A stretch of 39,189 nucleotides of DNA, taken from positions 1-39,189 of the IMG/VR virus record IMGVR_UViG_3300048592_000328; one strand, 5' to 3'. This document shows positions 1 through 7,740 of the stretch, one piece after another. The DNA is from a virus. The notes under the pieces are model-generated. The model did no database searches and had not been told where the DNA came from. It worked only from the letters and a program-made list of their open reading frames with translations. Made by a program: the position numbers and the translations under genes. How positions within the stretch are numbered: position 1 is the stretch's first letter; each line of letters starts with the position of its first letter.

Positions 1-222
1 GAGATATCTACTCTTTTAACAACTGGTTTGCCGTTCCCAGAGTTTAGAGCAATCGCAACATTTATAAATCAAACGAGGGATACTTATTCAAACGTAGTTA
101 AATCAAGAATTGTTTCAGTTGATACAGGTGTTGAATATATAGATTGGAGAACAACAAAGCTTAATCCTGTAGCTGGAACATCAGCATCAAATCATAACAG
201 TCTTGCAGGTATTCAGGGCGGC
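1..222. repeat. Left copy of 222-bp end repeat
   Basis: This stretch recurs at 38968-39189. I aligned the two copies by eye and found one difference: T at 95 here, C at 39062 there. The repeat lies wholly inside the tail-fibre reading frame, and the frame leaving the right end continues in phase at base 1. This is best explained as assembly overlap of a circular or circularly permuted genome. A true direct terminal repeat is less likely because it would cut a structural gene. Confidence 0.9.
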
Positions 223-2694
223 CAAGCTGGAGAGTACTATCATATTACCGCCTCTGATTATAATAATATCATAAATAAGATTTATCCCGGTGGTGCTGCT
301 GCTGACACAGGCGCAAAGGTGATATTGCCTACCAAAGCAGATACAATTGGATTAACACCGACAGCAGGAAATGTCATATTCGACACGACGAAAAAGAAGC
401 TGCAAGCTGGTGACGGTGCGCAGTGGAAAGTTGTTGGCGGTGGTTTAGTAGTAACACCGATAACAGTAAGCGGAACGACTCCAAGCATATCATCATTAGA
501 AAGTGGAAAGCATTATATTGTCGATATGTCAACGGCAACTGGCGACGTTAATCTTGATGCGCCTGCAGGAGAATCCGAAGCAAATTTCAAAGTAACAGCA
601 ACTAGAAATTACACAAACTCTTATCGCGTTACTGTTACTGCTGACGGTTCAGACAAGTTTTATTATGTTGGTGATAGCTTGAATTATGACGCCGTTCGTC
701 TTTACAATCCTGACCAGTGGATTGAATTTTGTTACTTAACAACCAACGTTTGGATAATGAACACCGATGAAAATTCAGGAAGCGGTGGAAGTAGCGGTAC
801 AGGCCGCAAAAACTACATCAAGAATCCAAGTGCATTTACAAGTTTTACAGATTACTGGACAGCTACAAACTTTACTGTAAGCAGGGATACATCAACTAGC
901 ATTCCAAGGGAAACAACCACAGGAACGGCATTCAAATTAGTTTCAACAGCGGGATCAAGCACAGCTACTTTTTTGAGTGACGCAATACTTTTAGATGACG
1001 CCGATCTGAGCAAGAAGCTAGGAATTGAGATTGCTATAAATATTGCAGATAGCAGCAATTGGTCGATTGATATTCTTGCCTCTGCAACATCAGGCGGAAC
1101 ATATGCAAGGCTTCCTTTGAGTACAGACTCAAGTAGTATTACATATCTTCCTGCTACGACCGGCACGTTTAAAACAACAGTGGACATGGTTGCGGCCACG
1201 CCATACATTAAGTTTAGAATCACTTCTGTTGCCACAAGTAAGACAGCATATTTCAGCGACATTATTGTCACGCCGGATAGTAATTCGATTCAAGGCGCGG
1301 TTGTTGGTCCTGCTACAAAATTATCTGCATCCGTCTCCAGCAACTCCCAACAAGCAAACGCAATAGCGATAGGCGGTTCAACTACTGCACCTGCCATTGC
1401 TACAAGCGTGGTTTGGAATGATGCCTATTACTATAGAGACGGTCAGTATTTAGTACTGAATTTTAACTACTGCCACACCAACAATACCGGAGCAACCGCC
1501 GGTTCAGGTACGTACTACTTCAGAATACCTTCTGGTCTGACCATCGATTCGTCCATACTGTCAATAGGAGATAATACCTCAAGGAACATCGTCGGATCAG
1601 CACAGGCAGAAGATAACAGTAAGATGTACACAGGAACCGTACAGGTGGTGAACACTACTTCATTGGCTCTTGTTGTAGGCAATGAGACAACCACACCGTC
1701 TTTAGTGTCTAGTGTTTTTCTGCCATTTAATACGGCGTCTAACTACCGTATAAGTTTTCAGGCGCGCATCCCAATCGCCGAATGGGCCGGAAGCGGCACT
1801 GTCAACTTAGCGAGCAATGATGTTGAGTATGCGTATAACTTCAGTACAACTACAACAGACGATACGACGAGTTTCGGCTATGGACCTACTGGTGCCTTGA
1901 TAAAGGATTTTGCTCCATCTGGGACCAATGTAATCGTTAAAGGTGTGCAATTCCAAACACCAATTCAAAATAGCGATGTGCTAATGTTTGAAGTAGACAA
2001 TGGTTCTGGGAAGTGGCAGTCATTTGTAGAAAGGATTGGTAACTTCTCTGAGAATGACGCGGGGTCTACGGCGTACGGGTATAGAATCGAGATAACCGGA
2101 ACTACTACTGCAAGTGTACAGTTTTTCTCGAAGGCGACAGTCGGAGCTGCTTGGTCTGCTATTAACACTTGGCGCTGGCGCGTCCGCAAGTCATCCGCAG
2201 GTGCAGCCGTTGGGTTTGGCATCGTACAACCGGGTGTATCTGCCGGTCTTGTGTCGGCATCCGGCCTTCCGGGAAGGACAGATGGGCAAGCGATTGCCGC
2301 TGGGTATGTGGGGGAAAATCTCCTTACTGCAGGAGGTTCAATAACCTCCATCGGAGCGTCAACTATTACGACACTTGACACAGTCGAGCTACCATCAACT
2401 GGAGGCGTGTTTTTAGTGACCGCGACATTCTCAAACATAAAGGTCACGGCAAACGGTGGGCTTATTTACGGCAATATTTCCCTCAATTCAGGGGGGTATG
2501 TTATACAAAGAGAGGAGCGGTTTACGAACGACTCAGGAGACTTGATTACAAGCGGGCTGACTTCGTTTCCGGCGGTTATCAATATTGCAAGTGGGTTGAC
2601 GGCAGCGCAGCGGACGGTTGCTGCAAGAGTGCAGGCGACAAGTACAGTGACTGGGGAAGCACAAGGTAGGCTGATGTATGTCCGCATCGCCTAA
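1..2694 (+). CDS. Large tail-fibre protein, C-terminal part (5' end is at the right edge of the window)
   Basis: The frame is open from base 1 to TAA at 2694 and continues the gene that starts at 37534; the joined product is about 1375 residues. The junction region carries the pattern INQTRDxYxNxVKxR, then SNHNSLAGIQGG, which I know from many phage fibre and structural proteins where it leads into a shaft. Further on are beta-rich, Thr/Ser/Gly-rich segments with almost no Cys, typical of trimeric fibres, and a motif near 1760-1800 (ARIPIAEWAG) common in receptor-binding tips. From roughly 1750 onward the codons become visibly more GC-rich than in the N-terminal part, which suggests a swapped distal module. 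It is followed by the collar-domain gene. It probably recognises the host surface. Confidence 0.8.
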   Translation, partial: EISTLLTTGLPFPEFRAIATFINQTRDTYSNVVKSRIVSVDTGVEYIDWRTTKLNPVAGTSASNHNSLAGIQGGQAGEYYHITASDYNNIINKIYPGGAAADTGAKVILPTKADTIGLTPTAGNVIFDTTKKKLQAGDGAQWKVVGGGLVVTPITVSGTTPSISSLESGKHYIVDMSTATGDVNLDAPAGESEANFKVTATRNYTNSYRVTVTADGSDKFYYVGDSLNYDAVRLYNPDQWIEFCYLTTNVWIMNTDENSGSGGSSGTGRKNYIKNPSAFTSFTDYWTATNFTVSRDTSTSIPRETTTGTAFKLVSTAGSSTATFLSDAILLDDADLSKKLGIEIAINIADSSNWSIDILASATSGGTYARLPLSTDSSSITYLPATTGTFKTTVDMVAATPYIKFRITSVATSKTAYFSDIIVTPDSNSIQGAVVGPATKLSASVSSNSQQANAIAIGGSTTAPAIATSVVWNDAYYYRDGQYLVLNFNYCHTNNTGATAGSGTYYFRIPSGLTIDSSILSIGDNTSRNIVGSAQAEDNSKMYTGTVQVVNTTSLALVVGNETTTPSLVSSVFLPFNTASNYRISFQARIPIAEWAGSGTVNLASNDVEYAYNFSTTTTDDTTSFGYGPTGALIKDFAPSGTNVIVKGVQFQTPIQNSDVLMFEVDNGSGKWQSFVERIGNFSENDAGSTAYGYRIEITGTTTASVQFFSKATVGAAWSAINTWRWRVRKSSAGAAVGFGIVQPGVSAGLVSASGLPGRTDGQAIAAGYVGENLLTAGGSITSIGASTITTLDTVELPSTGGVFLVTATFSNIKVTANGGLIYGNISLNSGGYVIQREERFTNDSGDLITSGLTSFPAVINIASGLTAAQRTVAARVQATSTVTGEAQGRLMYVRIA

Positions 2695-2739
2695 AGTCGG
2701 ATATCTTCGGGCAGGACGGGCTAACTCTTAATTAACAGC

Positions 2740-2764
2740 GAAAAAGTCGTTTACGAACTTTTTC
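2740..2764 (+). other. Hairpin between the two fibre genes
   Basis: GAAAAAGT (2740-2747) pairs perfectly with ACTTTTTC (2757-2764) around a 9-base loop. There is no T-run after it, so it is at best a weak terminator. It may be an mRNA processing or pausing element just upstream of the strong ribosome-binding site AAGGAGG at about 2773-2779. Confidence 0.4.
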
Positions 2765-2787
2765 AAGATACTAAGGAGGAAACATAA

Positions 2788-3954
2788 ATGACAACAGCAA
2801 GCGTAGGAATAAATCCGGGGCTGGCAGTTTTGCCTTATAATCCACAGAGCCAAATGCCAGCAGGAACTATAATAGCGTATTCTGGAAGCATTGCATCATT
2901 CACAAGTACAACAAGCGATAGCACAACAATAATTCATAAAGATGGCTGGGCAGTATGTAACGGAGCAAGTCTTAGTGAAACGACATATGCACAACTATAT
3001 GCAAGAATCAGCACAACTTGGAATACTTCTACAAACCCATTAACTGGATCGGCGCAATCTGCACCAAGTAGCGGATATTTTAGAATTCCAAATTTACAGG
3101 GCGTTTTCTTAAGGGCTGTAGGCGATTATGCTGGAGCAGATGCATATAGCACTGACAATGATGTTGCACTAGCTGCTTTTAAAGTAGATCAAATGCAAGG
3201 ACATCAACATTTAATTGAAGATGTTTCAGGGACAACGAAATGGTTTGCTTATTACGGTACTTCTAGAGGTGGAGCATATTCAGGTAGAGGATATTTAAAT
3301 GGAGAAGTTGATTATTCTGCAGCGGAATCAACACTAGGGGCAGGAAGTTTATCATCAGATCCAACAAATGGAACACCAAGAACAGGTAAAGAAACTAATC
3401 CAAAACAAATTGGCGTCTATTACTTAATCAAACTGTACGACAACGTAGCAGCAATTGACGTCTACATTCCTTCGGCTTCGGCAAGTGAGCCGGGGCTGGT
3501 TAATACTGGAACGCAAATCATTGGTGGCGTTAAAGATTTTTCAAATGGAATAAAACTTTCTAGCGGTTCTGATGTTTTGAGTGTTTATGATGAGGGTACA
3601 TTTAATATTACCGTATCTGGTCCTTTTACAAGCTCACAAACATGTACTATAAAATATACACAAATTGGAAAGTTAGTTACTGTTTATATAGGTCAAGTAG
3701 TCGAGGCTTGTAATTCAGCAAATACTGTCACTGTTATAGCTGGTCAATGGCCAGCGGCATTGCGTCCTACGTCTAGTGATGTTGCTTGGATGTTTCCCGC
3801 ATATGATAACGGAGGATATCCTGCTTTGCCTACTGGTTTATGGCGTGTTCTAAGTGACGGTTCTTGTATTATTACTAAAGATATTGCAGGTAATGCATGG
3901 ACAGGGGCAAGCAATGGTGGTTGGATAAGACATACTGCTAGTTATGTAATATAA
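2788..3954 (+). CDS. Tail-collar domain fibre / receptor-binding protein
   Basis: 388 residues, ATG start preceded by AAGGAGGAAACATAA, the best Shine-Dalgarno in the window. Residues about 24-115 match the phage tail collar domain: PAGTIIAYSG, then GWAVCNGASLS, YAQLYARI and FRIPNLQGVFLRA. A GHQH metal-type motif follows, and the ending KETNPKQIGVYYLIKL at about residues 199-214 is the usual close of that domain. A linker with SEPGLVNTGTQIIGG leads to a C-terminal domain beginning LSVYDEGTFNITVSG, a form often found as a small beta-sandwich receptor-binding tip. The gene sits directly after the large fibre and probably forms part of the adsorption apparatus. Domain identification is confident; exact role in the virion is inferred. 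Confidence 0.85.
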   Translation: MTTASVGINPGLAVLPYNPQSQMPAGTIIAYSGSIASFTSTTSDSTTIIHKDGWAVCNGASLSETTYAQLYARISTTWNTSTNPLTGSAQSAPSSGYFRIPNLQGVFLRAVGDYAGADAYSTDNDVALAAFKVDQMQGHQHLIEDVSGTTKWFAYYGTSRGGAYSGRGYLNGEVDYSAAESTLGAGSLSSDPTNGTPRTGKETNPKQIGVYYLIKLYDNVAAIDVYIPSASASEPGLVNTGTQIIGGVKDFSNGIKLSSGSDVLSVYDEGTFNITVSGPFTSSQTCTIKYTQIGKLVTVYIGQVVEACNSANTVTVIAGQWPAALRPTSSDVAWMFPAYDNGGYPALPTGLWRVLSDGSCIITKDIAGNAWTGASNGGWIRHTASYVI

Positions 3955-3972
3955 AACAAAAGGATATAATAT

Positions 3973-4122
3973 ATGATTAAGAAAAAAGGCAGCAAGTACG
4001 TTGTCACAAGCAAAGAAGGCAAGGAGCTTTCAAAGCCAATGACTGCAAAGAATGCTAAAGAGATGTTAGCAGCAATCGAAGCAAGCAAAGCAGAGAAGGA
4101 AAAAAAGAAAAAGAAGAAATAA
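3973..4122 (+). CDS. Small lysine-rich phage protein, 49 aa
   Basis: ATG at 3973 with AAAAGGATATAATAT upstream; stop TAA at 4120-4122. The N-terminal half (SKYVVTSKEGKELSKPMTAKNAKEML) resembles the short phage proteins that read YxVxSKxGKxLxxxxTxxxAxKxLxxIE, found in many phages next to fibre or lysis genes. The last nine residues are EKEKKKKKK, a strongly basic tail. Function unknown. Confidence 0.65.
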   Translation: MIKKKGSKYVVTSKEGKELSKPMTAKNAKEMLAAIEASKAEKEKKKKKK

Positions 4123-4138
4123 AAAAGAAAGGGTTTCT

Positions 4139-4537
4139 ATGGACTGGATACCTGCACAAATCATCGGTTTTTGCAATCGATTATCTAAGGAAGGTTATCG
4201 ATGCAAAAAATGCGGGAAGCAAATCATTAACGGAATAGGGCCGGACAATTTTCCTGTTGTTGCGACTATTCTTAATTCTCTTCCAAGCTCTCATGTACTC
4301 AAGTGGGCAGCGAACTATCATGACTATCTTTATCATAAAGGCGGTGACGAAGACGCAAGATCATACGCCGATGTCATGTTTTACAAGCTCGGCGAATGGA
4401 TTATCAAAAAGAAAGTTGTGTGGTATAAACGCTGGTGCTATAGTGCGATGAATAAGCGCAATTATCTTTTTGTAAGGATGTTTGGTAAAAAGTACTTTGG
4501 TGATGATGGGTGTAGTGTTGAAAAAAAAGCTGGTTAA
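4139..4537 (+). CDS. Conserved phage protein with HDxxYxxGG motif (phospholipase A2-like pattern)
   Basis: 132 residues with AAGAAAGGG upstream of the ATG. An N-terminal CKKCGK pair is followed by GPDNFPVV and then NYHDYLYHKGGDEDARSYAD at about residues 60-79. The HDxxY...GG...AD arrangement occurs in a family of small phage proteins I recognise by pattern, and it resembles the His-Asp core of phospholipase A2-like proteins. The C-terminal part is rich in Trp, Tyr and Lys (about residues 80-125). It lies in a cluster with the next two small genes. Catalytic activity is not shown by the sequence; an envelope-directed role at lysis or entry is possible. Confidence 0.65.
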   Translation: MDWIPAQIIGFCNRLSKEGYRCKKCGKQIINGIGPDNFPVVATILNSLPSSHVLKWAANYHDYLYHKGGDEDARSYADVMFYKLGEWIIKKKVVWYKRWCYSAMNKRNYLFVRMFGKKYFGDDGCSVEKKAG

Positions 4538-4718
4538 ATTCAATTGTCATTTTTGTAAATTTGATAGATGGTTTACTGCAGAAACAGCTAGAAGGATAGC
4601 TAGGGCTACGGCTTATTATCCTTTTGTTTGTGAAAAATGCGGGGATGATATAAGCGCAAATTTCAAAAAGATGAGAGAAGAAGGCCCAAAGTGGGAAGGT
4701 ATAACCATTAAATGTTGA
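4503..4718 (+). CDS. Small zinc-ribbon-like protein
   Basis: The product has two CxxC pairs (CHFC and CEKC) about 25 residues apart, the arrangement of a four-cysteine zinc ribbon. The start is uncertain: ATG codons at 4482, 4503 and 4506, GTG at 4515 and TTG at 4518 are all in frame. The GGG at 4508-4510 slightly favours TTG 4518. It overlaps the end of the preceding gene and is followed after 13 bp by the Acb2-like gene, so the three are probably cotranscribed. Function unknown. Confidence 0.6.
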   Translation: MMGVVLKKKLVKFNCHFCKFDRWFTAETARRIARATAYYPFVCEKCGDDISANFKKMREEGPKWEGITIKC

Positions 4719-4731
4719 AAGGAAGAATATA

Positions 4732-4971
4732 ATGAATAGATTTGATTATGTGAAGTATGATGAACATGCACAAATTATTCAGAACGGTTTTAAAGTAATG
4801 TTCATGGAATTAGAAAAAAAAGTAGATACTCTCTTGACTTCATCAAGGGCGAAGGCATTAGCTTTGACGAGTCTTGAAGAAACCTATATGTGGATAGGTA
4901 AAGCAATTCGAGACGACCAACTTGCTAGAAACGGAATGGTTGAATTGCAGGAACAAAGAAATAATTCGTAA
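4732..4971 (+). CDS. Acb2/Tad1 hairpin-domain protein, candidate cyclic-nucleotide sponge (anti-CBASS)
   Basis: 79 residues; ATG preceded by GAAAGGAAG. The core SSRAKALALTSLEETYMW (residues about 36-53) matches the signature I know from the Acb2 family, SRExSLALTKLEExxxWxxxxI, and FDYxxYDE at residues 4-11 sits where that family has FTYHxP. The distance from the first Phe to the LEE motif equals that in family members as I remember them (47 residues). Known Acb2 proteins from Pseudomonas phages form hexamers that bind cyclic di- and trinucleotides and block CBASS immunity; related Tad1 proteins bind the Thoeris signal. Binding specificity here cannot be read from the sequence. The gene is the last of a small rightward cluster next to the fibre genes. 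Confidence 0.75.
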   Translation: MNRFDYVKYDEHAQIIQNGFKVMFMELEKKVDTLLTSSRAKALALTSLEETYMWIGKAIRDDQLARNGMVELQEQRNNS

Positions 4972-4975
4972 ATAT

Positions 4976-5872
4976 TTAATTCAAACCAGCAAACCAGCAC
5001 CGTGGGCGAGTAGTACAAGAATTCCTCATAAAGTCATCTTGCGTCTTAGGTATGATTCTATCGTTCCAGCTTTTAAGGCATGCTGTACCAGCTTTGTAAG
5101 TATCAAGGCGGCACTGGGCGGCAGGATGACTATGCTGGGTTTCTCTTACCACTGTCCTGTCTGGTGTTTCATATGACGGTTCATTTTCATTTCCAAGCGA
5201 AGCAAGGAGCTTTCCTAGAGATAATCCACCAGCAAGTGACCTCTCGCATACTGTCTTGTCGTTTGCAGTCATAAACCTTCTTTCACCGCATGCTGTACCG
5301 CTAATGTTTTCAGCTTCATTTGGTGTTATGAAACCACAAGGCCCGGTTTGATCTGTATCATCATTGTCATCTTGAGTTATGGCGAATACTTTTCTAGCGC
5401 AAGATGCTGTTGAATAAAAGTCGCTGTTTCCTTCATTCGAGGCCCAACTTGAATCGGGATACTCAGGGACTCCTGCGACATGGTGTCCTAGTTCATGGCA
5501 AACTACAAGTGCAAACCCTTCCGGGGTTACTTCTTCATGTCTCGCTAATCCGCCGTAAAAAGATATTATCCAATTCTTGCCAGTTTGTTGAGCATAGGCG
5601 TTAACTGTGTTTGATTTCCAGTTTCTTTCTACCTTTAGATTAGCTCCAAAACTTGCGATGATTGGACGGTAGATTCTCTCGACTCGATCAAGCACAGCAT
5701 GAAATTCTTGTTCTGTTATCCCGCCATATCCTCTCGGATTCGGATCAATCAGATGATAATCGTTTTCAGGCAAAAAAGACTTGTAAGGTCTTTTAAGCTC
5801 TATTCCTTCGGAGTCAGATTGTGAACACCCGAACGCCAATAAACCAATGCAAAAAAATATAGCTTTTAGCAT
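4976..5872 (-). CDS. Secreted/lipoprotein zinc metallopeptidase (HELGH)
   Basis: 298 residues; ATG at 5872 preceded on its strand by GGAGAG. Residues 1-16 form a lipoprotein-type signal ending LAFGC, so Cys16 is probably lipidated. HELGHH at 126-131 is the zinc-binding HExxH site, and the EGNSDFYS stretch at 147-154 carries the likely third ligand Glu147. The middle and C-terminal parts are rich in cysteine and contain CERSL, HPAAQCRLDTY (249-259) and a final RCW, a layout I associate with secreted metallopeptidases of predatory bacteria (recollection only). It is alone on this strand, facing the Acb2-like gene, with a divergent inverted repeat upstream. It could act in envelope remodelling of the host, in lysis, or as a lysogenic-conversion gene. 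Confidence 0.75.
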   Translation of the reverse strand: MLKAIFFCIGLLAFGCSQSDSEGIELKRPYKSFLPENDYHLIDPNPRGYGGITEQEFHAVLDRVERIYRPIIASFGANLKVERNWKSNTVNAYAQQTGKNWIISFYGGLARHEEVTPEGFALVVCHELGHHVAGVPEYPDSSWASNEGNSDFYSTASCARKVFAITQDDNDDTDQTGPCGFITPNEAENISGTACGERRFMTANDKTVCERSLAGGLSLGKLLASLGNENEPSYETPDRTVVRETQHSHPAAQCRLDTYKAGTACLKSWNDRIIPKTQDDFMRNSCTTRPRCWFAGLN

Positions 5873-5909
5873 ATTCCCAACTCTCCTATTTTTTGTTGCT
5901 ATTTATCAA

Positions 5910-5943
5910 ATGATACCATGCATAATAAAAATCATGGTATGAT
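5910..5943. promoter_or_regulatory. Inverted repeat in a divergent intergenic region (operator candidate)
   Basis: ATACCATG (5913-5920) and CATGGTAT (5933-5940) are perfect inverted copies 12 bases apart; extending to 5910-5920 and 5933-5943 adds three pairs with one mismatch. It lies between the leftward metallopeptidase and the rightward membrane-protein gene, where a shared operator would be expected. I could not assign convincing -35/-10 boxes for either direction. Confidence 0.5.
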
Positions 5944-5972
5944 TTTCTTATCTCTAAAAAATGGGGTGTTTT

Positions 5973-6236
5973 GTGATAAGTGACGAAACTATAGTAGCGT
6001 TAGTTTTGGGGCTTGGCGGTTTTGTGATCGGCCTAGTCTATTATCTCAATTCAGCAACGCGCAAAATTGTGGACAATGTTGGCCAAAAAATTGAACATCT
6101 CGCCGTTGTGATAGGAGCTTTTAAAGAGGCGTTCGCTGCCCGGTCTGTTGAAATAGATTGGATCAAAGCAGAGCTTGACACAGTTAAAAAAAGATGTTGG
6201 GATTGTGAACAGTTTCGAAAAAAAATACAAAAGTAA
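5973..6236 (+). CDS. Small membrane protein with coiled coil, holin-like candidate
   Basis: I prefer the GTG at 5973, since GGGG at 5963-5966 is a suitable Shine-Dalgarno; an in-frame ATG at 5961 would add four residues but has no such site. The product has one hydrophobic segment near its N-terminus (IVALVLGLGGFVIGLVYYL) followed by about 60 charged, helical residues and a CWDC pair. One membrane span plus a soluble helix next to fibre genes fits a holin or related lysis protein. Nothing in the sequence proves this. Confidence 0.65.
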   Translation: MISDETIVALVLGLGGFVIGLVYYLNSATRKIVDNVGQKIEHLAVVIGAFKEAFAARSVEIDWIKAELDTVKKRCWDCEQFRKKIQK

Positions 6237-6248
6237 GAGGTATCTACT

Positions 6249-7646
6249 ATGTTTATCAAAGAACAAACTGATTTTGGCGGTAGCTATACCGGTGAGCAAA
6301 TCGGCACAGCTTTGGATGTTTTGCATATGACAGGAGCATCATGTCATTTTGTCTATACTAATGGAACGCCGAGCGCGGGAGAAGATGCTGCTACCGGTAA
6401 GGTAGAGGTTCAAACTTTAACTTTCCCTTCTGGTGCCGATGCTGTCAGCGGTGATTATTTTGCATTGACCGATACAACCGGGCTAAAATGGGCTGTGTCG
6501 CTGCAAAAGAAGAATATCGAAACCTTGACATTTCCGGCTAAAGCTGACGCAACTGCAGGCGATACTATCATTGTATATGATACAGCAGGAACTGCATGGG
6601 GAATCGCTCTCGATAAAACTGGAAGTGATGATGAGCCAACTTCAGCACAGTGGCTTGCAATACCTGCAGCTAAAAAAACATTTGTCGATATTTCCGCAAC
6701 GACAGACGCGGCTAGTGTTGCTGCAGCTGTGGAGCTTGCGGTTGATGCATTGACAGGATTTTCTGCTGTTATAACGACAGATGACGGCGCAGCAAACGGC
6801 ACTATGACTTTTGCGCAGGCATCAATCGGTTTGATTACTCCTGCAATCCCATTAAATGCAGCTGGTGACGATGTTGGATCAATTACTGCGACTACAACTG
6901 TACTCGGATCAAATGCCCCAACAGGAGCAATATGGGCATCAATCCCTGCAGCTAGAAAAGCACAGTGTACAATAACAGCATTGCAAACTAACGCGCAGGT
7001 GGCATCCGCAGTAGAGGCTGTTTTTGATGGATTGACGGATGTTCCTTTTTCAACCACGGCATCAACAAACACTCTGATTTGCACAAACACAGTAAGAGGA
7101 AACACAGCAGACGGCGCAGTTAAGAATAAGGGTGATACAGGCGCAGGAACAATCACGGTAGCAAACACAACGCAAGGTGTTAACCCAGCTGTTAACGTTT
7201 CTGCAAATACGATTACACTTTCGGACCATGGATACACTACTGGACTTAAGGGACAATTGACAATTTCAGGCGGCGGAACACTGCCTGATGGACTTACCAC
7301 AGCAACTGATTATTATGTCATTGTTGTTGACAGTAATACTGTCAAGCTTGCATCAAGTTTAGTAAATGCACTGGCAGGAACGGCTATTGACATAATCGAC
7401 CAAGGGACTGCTGATAAAACGATGACGTTTACTCCTACCTCTCTCGCTGGTGCGGTTGCAAAGCTGCAGTATTCAAATGATGGGACAAATTGGGATGATG
7501 TTGCCAGCGGCTCTGTAAACATTAGCGCGACAGGTAACAAAATGTTTAATTTGTCTGGCATCAATTACAGGTACCTTAGAAGTCATTTCATTTGTACTGC
7601 AGGTCAGGTCACTATCACATCAAATATGATTGCCAAGGGCGAATAA
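6249..7646 (+). CDS. Repetitive beta-rich virion-associated protein, 465 aa
   Basis: ATG preceded by AAGAGG. The protein is rich in Ala, Thr, Gly and Asp. Two internal duplications are visible: TLTFPSGADAVSGD and TLTFPAKADATAGD near residues 55 and 91, and then WLAIPAAKK and WASIPAARK near residues 136 and 230, each followed by an AAAVE/ASAVE helix. Residues about 310-395 (TITLSDHGYTTG, then YYVIVVDSNTVKLA) match a small module found in many phage tail and appendage proteins. The C-terminus has LQYSNDGTNWDD and a final YRYLRSHF, also typical of virion accessory proteins. It is probably a tail appendage or decoration protein. The antisense frame is open but is a shadow. Confidence 0.7.
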   Translation: MFIKEQTDFGGSYTGEQIGTALDVLHMTGASCHFVYTNGTPSAGEDAATGKVEVQTLTFPSGADAVSGDYFALTDTTGLKWAVSLQKKNIETLTFPAKADATAGDTIIVYDTAGTAWGIALDKTGSDDEPTSAQWLAIPAAKKTFVDISATTDAASVAAAVELAVDALTGFSAVITTDDGAANGTMTFAQASIGLITPAIPLNAAGDDVGSITATTTVLGSNAPTGAIWASIPAARKAQCTITALQTNAQVASAVEAVFDGLTDVPFSTTASTNTLICTNTVRGNTADGAVKNKGDTGAGTITVANTTQGVNPAVNVSANTITLSDHGYTTGLKGQLTISGGGTLPDGLTTATDYYVIVVDSNTVKLASSLVNALAGTAIDIIDQGTADKTMTFTPTSLAGAVAKLQYSNDGTNWDDVASGSVNISATGNKMFNLSGINYRYLRSHFICTAGQVTITSNMIAKGE

Positions 7647-7656
7647 ACACGCCAAG

Positions 7657-7684
7657 GCCCGCTTGGTAAGCCTAGCAAGCGGGC
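7657..7684. terminator. Strong hairpin between convergent operons
   Basis: GCCCGCTTG (7657-7665) pairs perfectly with CAAGCGGGC (7676-7684) around a 10-base loop. It sits 11 bases after the stop of the 465-residue gene and about 57 bases beyond the leftward operon's last stop, so it could stop transcription in both directions. There is no T-run on either side, so classification as an intrinsic terminator is tentative. Confidence 0.5.
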
Positions 7685-7740
7685 TGGTAAGGATAGACTT
7701 GATGGGATGAGTGAAGAGGCTTGTGAGTTAAAAGGTAGGG

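Noticed and set aside
1-222. A T7-type direct terminal repeat
   Set aside because: The repeat lies inside one reading frame that is restored by joining the ends, as expected for circular permutation and assembly overlap.
6455-7300. A 281-residue leftward frame opposite the repetitive structural gene
   Set aside because: It has no ribosome site and arises from the Ala/Thr-rich codons of the real gene; the rightward frame has clear phage motifs.
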